Source of the DNA: JAIOQJ01 sp963718635
Lineage (GTDB): Bacteria > Planctomycetota > Planctomycetia > Gemmatales > Gemmataceae
Assembly (NCBI GenBank): GCA_963718635.1
Contig: OY970367.1
Span: 6,200,001-6,264,000, forward strand
DNA: 64,000 bases
Direction: 5' to 3'
This document shows, piece by piece, positions 45,938 to 55,062 of this stretch. The first letter of the stretch is position 1. Each line of letters begins with the position of its first letter. The notes beneath the pieces were generated by a model. The model had not been told where the DNA came from, made no database searches, and saw only the letters and a program-made list of their open reading frames with translations. The position numbers and the translations under genes were made by a program.

Positions 45938-45995
45938 CACAAGCCTGAAGCGCCAGCGAAGAATTCGCGTTCTTCGCTGGCGCTTCGGGCTTGTG
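45938..45995. repeat. Long hairpin after the DUF1549 gene
   Basis: Two 26-base arms (45938-45963 and 45970-45995; CACAAGCCTGAAGCGCCAGC against its complement) with one G-T mismatch enclose a 6-base loop. It is placed between converging genes and could end transcription in both directions, although it lacks a T-run. The sequence before it (AGCCGGACGCGCCAGCGACG) recurs at 55879 as AGCCGGACGCGGAAGCGACG. Confidence 0.85.
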
Positions 45996-46012
45996 GTGCG
46001 TCTAACAGGCGC

Positions 46013-46930
46013 TCAATCTGCAAAACTCAGCGTCATCGCCAAATGCTCGTGGCCGATTATCACCGCCGGATAAATAGATTCAGCTTCACGACGAAAGTAT
46101 CCCGGGTTGGGCATGGCCGGGGTGAAGTGCGTGAGCCATAGATTTCTGACACCTGCAGCGGCCGCCAACGTTGCCGATTCCGCAAACGTCATATGCTTGT
46201 TTTCAATCGCTTTAGGTAAGTCCGTCGGGTCGCCATAGGTGCCTTCGCAAATCAGCAAGTCTTCATCTCGATGAAACTCGACCAGCCTTTGATTCGGGCG
46301 ACTGTCCGTGAGAAATCCGAAGGATAAGCCGGGCCGGGGCGGACCAAGGACTTCTTCCGGCTCTACTGTTCGGCCGTTGAATTGAACGGCCTGGCCGCGT
46401 TGCAGCAGCTTCCATTGCTGCACCGGCAAGCCAATGGCCATAGCCCGTTCGGGTTGGAATGCCGGAGCTCGATGCATGTCCAGCCGATAGGAGAGACACA
46501 TCATATCGTGCTCGCCCAAACAAGTCCGCAGTCTTAATTCGCCAAGGCAAAGAGTCTCTTGGCCGTCGCCGTCCATTTCTTTGCAGATCACCGGATAGGG
46601 GAGCCTCGGGGCAATGATGCGCAGTGAATCGACCACCCGTTGCAAGTTGCGCGGGCCCACGATGGTCAAGGGTTCATCTCGGCCGCGTCCGCTGTTGCCG
46701 ATGGTCAAGAGCAACCCGGGCAAGCCCGAACAATGGTCGGCATGAAAATGGGTGATCAAGATAACGCCGATGTCTTTGAGACCCCAGCCAAGCCGCCGAA
46801 GGCTAACCTGGGTCCCCTCTCCGCAATCAATCAGAATGAGTTGGCCGCCGCTGCGGATCAACGCGCTTGAGAGAAAACGATCCGGGAGCGGCAGAGTTCC
46901 TCCCGTGCCGAGCAGGCTCACATCGATCAT
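46013..46930 (-). CDS. rnz: Ribonuclease Z
   Basis: Starting at ATG 46930, the protein of about 305 residues is a tRNase Z of the metallo-beta-lactamase fold: DVSLLGTGGTLPLPDRFLSS at the N-terminus, ITHFHADHCSGLPGLL as the zinc HxHxDH motif, GFLTDSRPNQ, LICEGTYGD and LWLTHFTPAMPNP with the last His ligands. It removes 3' trailers from tRNA precursors. The longer upstream frame to 47032 runs into an inverted repeat and is not used. Confidence 0.9.
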   Translation of the reverse strand: MIDVSLLGTGGTLPLPDRFLSSALIRSGGQLILIDCGEGTQVSLRRLGWGLKDIGVILITHFHADHCSGLPGLLLTIGNSGRGRDEPLTIVGPRNLQRVVDSLRIIAPRLPYPVICKEMDGDGQETLCLGELRLRTCLGEHDMMCLSYRLDMHRAPAFQPERAMAIGLPVQQWKLLQRGQAVQFNGRTVEPEEVLGPPRPGLSFGFLTDSRPNQRLVEFHRDEDLLICEGTYGDPTDLPKAIENKHMTFAESATLAAAAGVRNLWLTHFTPAMPNPGYFRREAESIYPAVIIGHEHLAMTLSFAD

Positions 46931-46977
46931 CAGCCGAATCCCTTTCCTACAGGGCGCGCTATCTCTTTCTGGCAATC

Positions 46978-47049
46978 CTGGCGAGCGGCGCGGCGTAAGC
47001 CCGCCGTGGTTCCAAACCCACGGCGGGCTCACGCCGCGCCGCTCGCCAG
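46978..47049. repeat. Inverted repeat with 32-bp arms
   Basis: Arms 46978-47009 (CTGGCGAGCGGCGCGGCGTA then AGCCCGCCGTGG) and 47018-47049 are complementary with one mismatch and an 8-base loop. It sits upstream of rnz and after the MoaD-like gene, both on the minus strand. It is the most stable hairpin of the window. Confidence 0.9.
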
Positions 47050-47161
47050 AATCCGTTGGCGCACCCTTTATACTTTCGTGAACTGCCTCGACGCGTTGCG
47101 TCTTGGGGAGTCTATCGGAAAAGGGAGATGGTTCGACGGTACTCGGTTCGGTTTCGGCAGG

Positions 47162-47458
47162 TTATCCGCCTGCAATGGCGCCGACGATGAAAAACGGCTC
47201 TAATCCAGATACGACCGCCTCGGGCAAGGGATCATCCGGCGAGTCATGGGAAAGGTCTTCCTCACATGCAAAGAAGCGCAACATCGGTCGGCGTAGCCCG
47301 CTATCGCGGTCACGAATGGTGCCGCAGAGCATTGGATAGCGAGCTTCGAGCGCGTCGAGCAGCGCTCGTTGCGTCACGGGACTCGCGACATCAACTGCGA
47401 CTTCCGAATCGACACGGGCCAACGTTCGAAGATGATAGGGAAGGATAACGCGAATCAT
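47162..47458 (-). CDS. MoaD/ThiS-family ubiquitin-like protein
   Basis: Starting at ATG 47458, the 98-residue protein begins MIRVILPYHLRTLARVDSEV and ends FFIVGAIAGG. The beta-grasp pattern and the terminal Gly-Gly, which is adenylated and turned into a thiocarboxylate in MoaD and ThiS, support a sulfur-carrier role. The middle carries a longer insertion than in classic MoaD (about 80 residues). No moeB/thiF or moaE is near, so the pathway is open. It follows the ABC ATPase gene. Confidence 0.7.
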   Translation of the reverse strand: MIRVILPYHLRTLARVDSEVAVDVASPVTQRALLDALEARYPMLCGTIRDRDSGLRRPMLRFFACEEDLSHDSPDDPLPEAVVSGLEPFFIVGAIAGG

Positions 47459-47501
47459 AAAGCCTTTTTGCGAACGACGTTTTCCAAAACCACCATAGCG
47501 A

Positions 47502-48472
47502 CTATGCATCAAGCCCGTGGCCTACGAGCTCAATAAACACGTCTTCGAGCGTCGGTTCCACCTTCTTCAGGCTGATGATTCGCGACCCGCTCTCGACGAT
47601 CTTTTGCACCACGGCGCCGATGGCCGCCTCTTCTATCAGCGCCACCTTTAGATCGATGGCTGTTGCCCTAGCGGTTTCGGTCACCTGATGCACGCCGAGA
47701 ACGGCTTCTAGGTGCATTGGATCCCGTGCAGGCGTCACGCTGATTTCGAAAAGGGGATGTTCTTGCATACGGCGTTTCAGGTTAGCAGGTGTGTCGCAGG
47801 CGAGGACTTTGCCCTTATCGATAATGGCCAGCCGATCGCAAAGCTCGTCAGCTTCCGCCATGTAATGGGTTGTCAGCAGCAGCGTGCGCCCGGCCTTTTC
47901 GGCCAGCCATTCGCGGACAAACTTCCGAATAGAACGGGCGGCGTTTACGTCAAGACCGAGCGTCGGCTCATCGAGAAACAGAATCTTCGGATCGGTAATA
48001 AAGCCTCGGCAGAAGTTCATCTTCTGGCGCTGGCCGGTCGAAAGATGCGAAACCTTCGTCGTTGCCTTGTCCGCCAGATCGACCACTTCGAGCATCTTTT
48101 CGATGCGCTGCTTAGCGTCGGCGTTCGAAACGCCATATATTTGGGTGAAGAGCCAGAGGTTTTCGCGAACGTTGAGCACGCCATAACCGCACGATTCGCC
48201 GCCGGAAACCATGTTGATCAGCGGACGGATCGCCGAGCTTCTTTCACCACGTCTTTGCCATCCACCCAAGCCGTGCCGGAAGTCGGCGCCAGGAGCGTCG
48301 TCAGAATCTTGATCAGTGTCGTTTTGCCGGCGCCGTTTGGGCCGAGCAGGCCGAAAAGTTCCCCTTCGCGGATTTCGAGCGAGACGGCATCGAGCGCCAT
48401 CAAGTCGCCTTTAACGTCCTTCTTACGGCGGTAGGTGCGCGTGAGATTTTCGGTGCGGATCGCGTTTCCCAT
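47502..48472 (-). CDS. ABC transporter ATP-binding protein (one frameshift)
   Basis: Walker A GPNGAGKTTLIKIL, signature LSTGQRQKMNFCRG, Walker B PKILFLDEPTLGLD and the H-loop LLTTHYMAEADELCDR are all present. The frame changes near 48225, just after WVDGKDVVKEARR, so that NMVSGGE follows in another frame. About 323 residues, with the C-terminal extra domain seen in CcmA/NodI-type drug and polysaccharide exporters. No permease gene is adjacent on either side, so the partner must be elsewhere. It ends 43 bases before the MoaD-like start. Confidence 0.88.
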
Positions 48473-48480
48473 TGAGGCTA

Positions 48481-49802
48481 TTATACGCCGCTGACGGCCT
48501 CGCGCTCACTCGAACGCCGTAAAGGCTTTTGCGTTTTCCAGAGATAGATTTCGATCCCGACGGCGGCGATCACAAAAAAGAGACTCATGTTTTGCGACAG
48601 CGTCATCTTCAGGGCTTCGACCGGTTCCGTCCGCAGCATTTCGTTCAGGAAGCGATGGCACGCATAGGCAATCATGAACAGCACCCAGACCTCGCCATCG
48701 TGCCGCCGGAACGGGTAAAAAGACAGCAGCAGGAACACGAGCAAAAGCATGCTGATGGTTTCATAAGTTTGCGTAGGATGCAGCCCAATCGTACGCGGCG
48801 TGAATGCAGGCAACTCCATTTCCTGGCCATCGCGGTTGACGACAAACTGCACCGAGTTGCGCCCTCGCGGCCAGTTGTTCAGCAAATCCTTAAAGCGATC
48901 GAGCGCAACAACGTTCCGGCCCGGCTCAACATTCTTTTGCGCACTTTCGAATGCCTCGCGATTTTCTTCCGCTTTTTCTACAAACAGCCTCATGGTCGTT
49001 TCACCCGCAAGCGATGGATCGGAGGTTTCCTGTATTGGTCCAAAGCGTTGCAAGCTTTCAATCACCGCCGCGAGTCGATCATTAGGAACGCTGAGCAACA
49101 AGACTTCAGAATTATTCCGCCACTCGCCACTGATGTTGATTTTGTCGATACGGTCGCCTTCGTGCAGCCCTGCTTTGGCGGCAGGAGAACCTAACTCAAT
49201 CTTGCCGACGCGTGAACGAATGTCAGTTGCGTCTCGCTTGAGCAAGAAGCCGGTGGCAGTTTGCAGGCCGCCTTTTTCGACGACCATTTCCCGGGCGGGC
49301 GCGGTCAACACGGGAAAGCTAATCGCTGGACAGTCTTCCGGCGCCGGCATGCCCCAGCAGCAGCCGTTGAGCAAACAACCGACCCGGCCGATGGCGATGC
49401 CCATCGCCACCGCCGGAGCGGCGACATCGGCCATCTGCCAAAGTGTAATGTTGAAACGGCGCAGAACAAATCGGTGAAAGAGAATGAACGCCAGCGCCCC
49501 GCCGATGATGCCGCCTTGCAATACGATGCCGCCTTCCCAGATACGCAGGAATTTGTACCAGGGAACTCCGAACTGCCACATGTAGGTGGCGCGGGCACGG
49601 CCAAGCCTGCTACGAAGAGAACGATGGCCATATCCTGAATTTTCTCGCGCGGCACGGTCATCCCCTGCTGCTGCGCTCGGCGTGACATGAACCAAACACA
49701 GACGATGAACGTCACGAACAGCATCGCCCCATAGGCGTAAATCGGAATGCCTTCCGGAAACCAGCTGTTTCTGATCGGTATCCAGAAGAGGACTTGTTGC
49801 AT
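48481..49802 (-). CDS. lgt: Prolipoprotein diacylglyceryl transferase with inserted PDZ domain (one frameshift)
   Basis: The enzyme starts MQQVLFWIPIRNSWFPEGIP and has the Lgt membrane segments. GGIVLQGGIIGG and GRVGCLLNGCCWG stand for the HGGL region and the Lgt signature, and RTIGLHPTQTYE is the conserved HPTQLYE box. Between them about 200 residues are inserted, with a PDZ domain (KIELGSPAAKAGLHEGDRID). One missing base near 49600 splits the gene. About 440 residues, longer than the usual 270-300. It adds diacylglycerol to lipobox cysteines in the inner membrane; the PDZ part would lie in the periplasm. Confidence 0.9.
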
Positions 49803-50632
49803 GATGCTCCGGTATGCGAGCGATTATTTCGCTCTCGGCGTTCTGCTCAATGGCCTGCGTTCGGGAATAGTCTATCCGTGCCTTGGATGAAGCGGAATGC
49901 CGAATTTAGATTTTGCCCCGCCCAAAGCCATTGATTTCGCTCAACAACAAAAAACATCACGACAAAAAAATGTTGGACAAATATAAGAGTTGTTCTCGCC
50001 ATCGGTTCATTCCGAATCTTATATTTTGATTTAGGCGTTTTCCCACGATTTCATCGGGAATACGCTTGGGGAAATATTTCCCCAAGCGCCTTGGCTCGGG
50101 CGGTTACGCTACGCTGTCGCTGGCACGTTTGCCTATCAAGAGTAAACAGCGTTAGAAGAATGCGCATACCCTAGCTTAGCGCGCCGGTTTTAGAACTGAG
50201 AAAATGGCGCGTTGAACGGAAATAACGAGTTCTTATCTGCATTCACGAAAACCAGTCGGTCGGCCGGTGCTTCGGGGACGGAAGCAGCCAGCCGGCCGAC
50301 GGGCGCCTGCGGTTTCCCAGACCGCCGGCAACGGTTTATCGTCGAGCCGTTTCCGAGCTTACCTCTCTTGGTTGCGATACCAGAACTAGAGACGGCATAA
50401 ACGACAAAACCGGTGGAAGGGCGCTTGCTGCCGTGCGGCCCTCCCAGCGTCCCCCTTTTGGGCAAAAGGGCGATGGTTCTCATGATCCCCCGAACCATCG
50501 GGACGCGGCACGTGCTTCGGTAGTGAGCGGCGGTTGAAGTGGAATTCTATAACCTGCGAGCTAGCGAAGACCGGCTCGGCCGGACAAAAATCCGATGCCG
50601 TCAGATTGAAGTTGTCATCTTTGGAAAATCCG
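49803..50632. other. Long intergenic region with a structured repeat
   Basis: The first part (49900-50030) is AT-rich. A two-hairpin element lies at 50037-50098. A minus-strand frame at 50190-50498 would give 102 residues, but it has no good ribosome-binding site and no recognisable domain, so I do not call it. Nothing else is seen. Confidence 0.4.
50037..50098. repeat. Two-hairpin repeat element, copy D
   Basis: TTTTCCCACGATTTCATCGG then GAA forms the first hairpin (TTCCC with GGGAA); CGCTTGGGGAAAT and its complement form a perfect 26-base palindrome at 50063-50088. The layout is the same as in copies A-C at 21.2-21.6 kb, with different but still paired stem bases. ATTCCGAATC precedes it. 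Confidence 0.8.
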
Positions 50633-51052
50633 TCAATGTCCTTCCTTGGTCAGGTTCTTATTCCACGCGGGAATGACGACGATCAGGTTCAAAGTTCCGT
50701 TCGGAACGCATTGGCAGCTCAGGCGAGATTCGAGAGTCAGCTGCCGTGCCGAATCGAGTTGATCGAGTTCGTCATCCGTGGCTTCCCCGCACGACTCGAG
50801 ACCTTCACGAACATGCACATGACAGGTTGCGCATGCGCAGACCCCGCCGCAGGCATGGTCGATGTCAACGCCGGCCCCGAACGCAATGTCAAGCAAGCTG
50901 CCATCGAGCCCCGTGCGCCCGTAAGGAATTTTTCCCGGGTCGACGTCGATCGACTTCTTCTCGCCCGTTTCTTCGTTCAAGAAAGTTACCGAAAATTTTC
51001 GGCTCGCCTTCTTGGCCGTCGATTTCACAATGTAAGGATTCACGCCGCCCAT
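50633..51052 (-). CDS. Adrenodoxin-type [2Fe-2S] ferredoxin
   Basis: Starting at ATG 51052 (GGAG six bases upstream), the protein of about 139 residues has a 2Fe-2S beta-grasp domain with HACGGVCACATCHVHV (C-x5-C-x2-C) and the fourth ligand in RLSCQC. The spacing is that of ISC-type or P450-reducing ferredoxins. The N-terminal 25 residues are an unusual basic extension. It would act as a soluble electron carrier. No isc genes are near. Confidence 0.88.
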   Translation of the reverse strand: MGGVNPYIVKSTAKKASRKFSVTFLNEETGEKKSIDVDPGKIPYGRTGLDGSLLDIAFGAGVDIDHACGGVCACATCHVHVREGLESCGEATDDELDQLDSARQLTLESRLSCQCVPNGTLNLIVVIPAWNKNLTKEGH

Positions 51053-51091
51053 TAGGATCTCCAAGCCTTTGCTGCTTCGCTGTCACCAAGA

Positions 51092-51850
51092 TCAGTCAGC
51101 CGTCCAACTCATCAGAACAATCGTCGGCTTATCGAGCTTCAGGTCGAAAGGGACTGTCAACGTATTGCTTTTGTCGAGCACACGGACGTTCTTCTGCCCT
51201 TCGAGGAATTCTTCAGGATCCTGCAGACTATCGACGACCCGGGTTCCGTAGTGCATCGGCAGGATGTAAAGCCTCGGCTTTAGCTGCCTGACGACTTCGC
51301 GTGCCTTTTCGCCGTTGATGGTATAAATCCCGCCAATGGGAATCATCAAGATATCCACTTCGCCGATGGCCTTCACCTGTTCTTCGCTCAGCGGATGGCC
51401 GAGGTCGCCGAGATGGGCGATTTTCAAGCCATCGGTCTCGATGATGAACATGGCGTTCTTGCCGCGCTTCAGACCATCTTCGTTGTCGTGGAAGCTCGGA
51501 ACGGTGCGTATATGGATGTTGCGAAACTTCTCGTCGATCTTCGCCCAATCCTGCCGTTTGCCTTTGACGCTCAGCCCATGAATAACCTTCGCTTTCTCGG
51601 AATCGGTAAGCGCCTGAAACTGATTGTGATCGTCGTGTTCGTGGGAAATTAGTACGAGATCAGCCTTGCAGGTGGGCCGGCCGTACTCGGTCATCGAATG
51701 CGGATCGATGACAATGCGCGTGCCATCTCCTGTTTCGATCTGCCAAAAGGATTGGCCGAACCAATGGATCGTCAATGCCTTATTCTTTGGCTGGGCCCCT
51801 GCCGGCAGCGAAGCTATTAGGAGGAAGAGGAAAGCGATAAAGAGACGCAT
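51092..51850 (-). CDS. Secreted metallo-beta-lactamase-fold hydrolase (UPF0173/UlaG-like)
   Basis: The 252-residue protein has an N-terminal signal peptide (LFIAFLFLLIASLPAGAQ) and an MBL fold: WFGQSFWQIETGDGTRIVID, LVLISHEHDDHNQ as zinc motif, VPSFHDNEDG, IAHLGDLGHPL and YILPMHYGT with later ligands. This is the short MBL_3 type without a beta-CASP part. It should be periplasmic. The substrate is unknown. It is 28 bases upstream of the ferredoxin gene on the same strand. Confidence 0.85.
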   Translation of the reverse strand: MRLFIAFLFLLIASLPAGAQPKNKALTIHWFGQSFWQIETGDGTRIVIDPHSMTEYGRPTCKADLVLISHEHDDHNQFQALTDSEKAKVIHGLSVKGKRQDWAKIDEKFRNIHIRTVPSFHDNEDGLKRGKNAMFIIETDGLKIAHLGDLGHPLSEEQVKAIGEVDILMIPIGGIYTINGEKAREVVRQLKPRLYILPMHYGTRVVDSLQDPEEFLEGQKNVRVLDKSNTLTVPFDLKLDKPTIVLMSWTAD

Positions 51851-51930
51851 GATAATTTCTCGCGAAGAACCGAAGATTCCATCATTGTATCAAGCGATGG
51901 CCAAACATTGCCCTAGCACCGCTTGGGCCC

Positions 51931-52608
51931 TTATATCGAACTCGATTGGGCGCGGCTTACGACCAGTCTTTCCATCGTATTCTTGATTTGTTTCAGGATC
52001 GCGGGCTTTGACCCTTTGACGGGCACGCCGAGCAGCTTCTCGGCGAACTGAGCAAATCCGGTGCTGCCGAGGACTTTATCTTTGGAAGCTGCTTCGGCCG
52101 CGCGGTTCACTTCGTCGGCCAACTCCGGCGTCATCGGGCTGAGACGCTCGGGCAAGTCGCCAAGTAGTTCCTGCAGCCGAGCTTGTACCTGTACGCTTTT
52201 TTTCTCCGCAGCGCTGGCGGGCGCGTAGGTTCCCTTTGATTCGAGCCAGCGCCTTACTTCTAAGACGAGTGCGGTCTTACTTCCGGACGCATGCAATGAG
52301 ATTCCGGCTAGAAAACTCTTTAAGTCCGTTGCGCTTAGTTTCTTGAAATCTTTCAGGAATGCATCGACCGCGCCGCTCTCCAAAACGTCGTTGTGGATTA
52401 GGGCTTTGGCTCGCTCGATGAAGGCATCCACTGATGTAGAGGCCGATGTCTGCAAAGTCCGAATGTTTTTTTCGATCTCGGCAGGCGACAGACCGGGAAA
52501 TAGCAGCAAGATTTTCTGAATGCCTTGTAGCTGCTTTTGCAGAGATGCATTAAGTAATGGCAGAAGAGAACTGAGATCATTGGGCTGCATATTCGTCGGC
52601 GATTCCAT
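51931..52608 (-). CDS. Helical hypothetical protein with SAP-like C-terminus
   Basis: From ATG 52608 (GAGAAGAA upstream) the 225-residue protein is almost entirely helical. Residues near 125-145 (HASGSKTALVLEVRRWLESK) and the C-terminus (VPVKGSKPAILKQIKNTMER) both read like SAP-type helix-extended-loop-helix segments, which often bind nucleic acids. No other domain is recognised. It stands between the MBL gene and the peroxidase gene without tight coupling. Confidence 0.6.
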   Translation of the reverse strand: MESPTNMQPNDLSSLLPLLNASLQKQLQGIQKILLLFPGLSPAEIEKNIRTLQTSASTSVDAFIERAKALIHNDVLESGAVDAFLKDFKKLSATDLKSFLAGISLHASGSKTALVLEVRRWLESKGTYAPASAAEKKSVQVQARLQELLGDLPERLSPMTPELADEVNRAAEAASKDKVLGSTGFAQFAEKLLGVPVKGSKPAILKQIKNTMERLVVSRAQSSSI

Positions 52609-52783
52609 GTTTCTTCTCAAGCGTTCGATTTGGCAAAGGCGCCGTTCCAATACATCCTACTGCGCCATAGGTGCGTTTGCCGCAACGCGAAGGCTTTGCG
52701 CGGTGGAGCGCTTTCGGCCGGAAAGCGCCGCGTAATGCCTGCGCGTTGCGGTTAGGCTCAGTTGTCTTTGGAATTGCAGGTCA

Positions 52784-53263
52784 TCACGCCAGCAAAGGCG
52801 CGATTGCTCGTTCGATCCGAGATATGGGTGCGGCGGGTCCGAAGCGCTGAACGACATTGCCCGCGCGATCGACGAGAAACTTGCTGAAGTTCCACTTGAT
52901 GGATTTGAAGCCTAACAAGCCGGGCTTGGCATCCTTCAGGAATTGAAACAGAGGATGAGCGTCGTTGCCGTTGACGAGGACCTTGGCGAACATCGGAAAA
53001 CTAACCTGGTACGTGAGCGAGCAGAAATCCTTGATCGTCTTTTCGTCGCCCGGCTCCTGATGACTGAACTGATCGCAGGGAAAGCCGAGGATGACTAATC
53101 CCTTGTCGTGATAGCGGCGATAGAGGTCTTCGAGAGGAGCATACTGGCGCGTGAACATACACTTGCTGGCGACATTGACAATTAACAGCACCTGACCCCG
53201 ATAGACAGCCAGGCTTTGGGGCTGTTTATCGATCGTGGCAACTTCGAAATCATAGATTGACAT
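52784..53263 (-). CDS. Glutathione peroxidase family protein
   Basis: The 159-residue protein is a cysteine-type GPx. The peroxidatic Cys is C35 in VNVASKCMFTRQY, with Q65 in GFPCDQF and W124-N125 in KWNFSKFLVD completing the tetrad. It lacks the selenocysteine and oligomerisation loop, like bacterial thioredoxin-dependent GPx (BtuE/BsaA type). It reduces hydroperoxides in the cytoplasm. The frame is intact. Confidence 0.93.
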   Translation of the reverse strand: MSIYDFEVATIDKQPQSLAVYRGQVLLIVNVASKCMFTRQYAPLEDLYRRYHDKGLVILGFPCDQFSHQEPGDEKTIKDFCSLTYQVSFPMFAKVLVNGNDAHPLFQFLKDAKPGLLGFKSIKWNFSKFLVDRAGNVVQRFGPAAPISRIERAIAPLLA

Positions 53264-53312
53264 GCTTGCCCCTCGGCCAAATGTCTCGGTTCAGCCGCTC
53301 AGACGAAATGAG

Positions 53313-53440
53313 AACATTTGCCACGGATTAAACACGGACAGAACACGGATGAAAACATCCGCCCGCCTGGGGCCGCAAGAAACAATATAGAACTCTGTCT
53401 TATCCGTGTTGATCAGTGTTTCATCCGTGGCTAAATGTGC
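53313..53440. repeat. Dispersed CCACGGA-type inverted repeat
   Basis: The left arm ACATTTGCCACGGATTAAAC continues ACGGACAGAACACGGATG; the right arm is TTATCCGTGTTGATCAGTGT with TTCATCCGTGGCTAAATGT. The outer ends pair over more than 20 bases. It separates the peroxidase start from the DUF1501 stop. Confidence 0.8.
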
Positions 53441-53521
53441 CTTTTCTCTTTTCACTTTCTTATTCACCGAACCTGGAAGGTTACGCGACTCGGGTGGCCA
53501 CAAATAATTTGCGGCAGAGAA

Positions 53522-54851
53522 TCAAATCAGTTTTTGAATCGGGTAGTAGCTGCTCGGAAGAATGGGTGAAGGGCGATTGGAAACGTCGTAGATCATATCG
53601 TGCGGGTTGATGCCCAAGTTTCGGTAAACTGTCGCAAGCACGTTCGGATAGGCGATCGGGTCGTCCTTGGCTTCAGCCGCCTGACTGTCCGTCGCGCCGA
53701 TGACTTGGCCGACTTTCATGCCCCCACCGGCGAGCAGCGCCCGTTGACGCGGGCCCAATGGTCCCGGCCAGCGTCCTTGTTGATCTTCGGCATCCGGCCG
53801 AATTCGCCCCAGACAAGCACCGTTGTATCCTGGTCCATCCCGCGAGCGTAAATGTCTTCGATCAAGGCAGAAATCCCCTGGTCGAATAAGGGAAGTTGTT
53901 TTCGCAACGACTGGAAATTTTGCCCGTGCGTGTCCCAGAATCCGTAAGCGACGGTGACAATGCGGGCGCCGGCTTCGACCAGCCGACGAGCCATCAGAAG
54001 CTGATCGTTCCACATCGGGGCGCCATCGCCGAGATGTTTCGACGAGCCTCGCCCGTAACGTTCGCGGACCGCAATCGGCTCTTTACTCACGTCGATAGCA
54101 TCCACGAGTTTGCTCGAAAAGAGCACGTCGAACGCTTGTTCGTGAAAGGTGTCCATCCCATTGCGATCGGCCGAGTTGGCGCACTCGTTTGAAAGCGTCG
54201 AGCGAACCGAGCAGTTTCTTGCGGTCTTCCAGTCGCTCAGCGGAAATTGTGAGGTTCTTCATCAAGGAAACCTCATCGCCATCGACGCGGACGGCTGCCG
54301 CTGCTCGACCGAGGTTGCCCGGATGCGGGCTGTTGTAGGGCTTATGCTGCATCGTGGGGAAGAGATCGACAAACGGCGGTATCAGCGGATCAACGGCGCC
54401 CTGCATTTTCGCGATGATCGAGCCGATATGCGGCTTCTTCTCGCGCTTGGCGGTCTCCATGCCGACGCCGGTCATGTTCTGCCAGCTCGAATGCTCGTCC
54501 GCCAGGCCTGTGATCGCACGCAGCAGCGCAACCTTGTCCATGCACTTCGCCATGCGCGGAAGTAATTCGCATACCTGGATGCCGGGTACATTCGTTGAAA
54601 TTGGTTTGAAGTCGCCACGAACTTCGGCGGGTGCATTTGGTTTCAGATCGAACGAATCCTGATGCGCCAGGCCGCCCGTCAAGTAGACCATGATCACCGA
54701 TTTATGCGATGAACGTTGGCCGTTCGCCGCTTCGCAACGGAGCAAGTTCGGCAGCGTCAGGCCACCTAGGCCGAGCGCGCCGGCTCGCAAGAACGAACGT
54801 CGCGAAAGGCCATCGCAGTAACGGGCGCCAGGCACCGAGAAGGGTGAGCAT
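53522..54851 (-). CDS. DUF1501 (Tat-exported, sulfatase-like fold) protein (about three frameshifts)
   Basis: GGAG precedes the ATG at 54851, which gives MLTLLGA; a shift within the next codons leads to RYCDGLSRRSFLRAGALGLG, a twin-arginine signal. The body shows VIMVYLTGGLAHQDSFDLKP, GFWDTHGQNFQSLRKQLPLF and TTVLVWGEFGRMPKINKDAG, with the metal-binding pattern of the DUF1501 family. Other shifts occur near 54170 and 53760. The total is about 443 residues. The partner DUF1549/1553 gene is at 44.0-45.9 kb. The function is unknown. Confidence 0.85.
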
Positions 54852-55062
54852 GAACGCTCTCCAAGTTTGGCAATGCAGTTATGAAGGCAGGAAGGCGAAG
54901 CAGGAGGGTAAGAAAAGTATAGCAGACGGCACGACGCCAGGCCATTCGAAAAGCTTGCAACATACAATAGAGGGGCGGCGACGGAACTCAGCGAATCGAT
55001 ATTTGGCGAGCTCGCCAATCGGCTTTTATCCTGTATCTTCCCCTAGTGAGGGATGGGGACAT

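Noticed and set aside
50190..50498. Minus-strand open frame of 102 codons
   Set aside because: There is no ribosome-binding site, no domain and unusual composition. It is noted only as part of an intergenic region.
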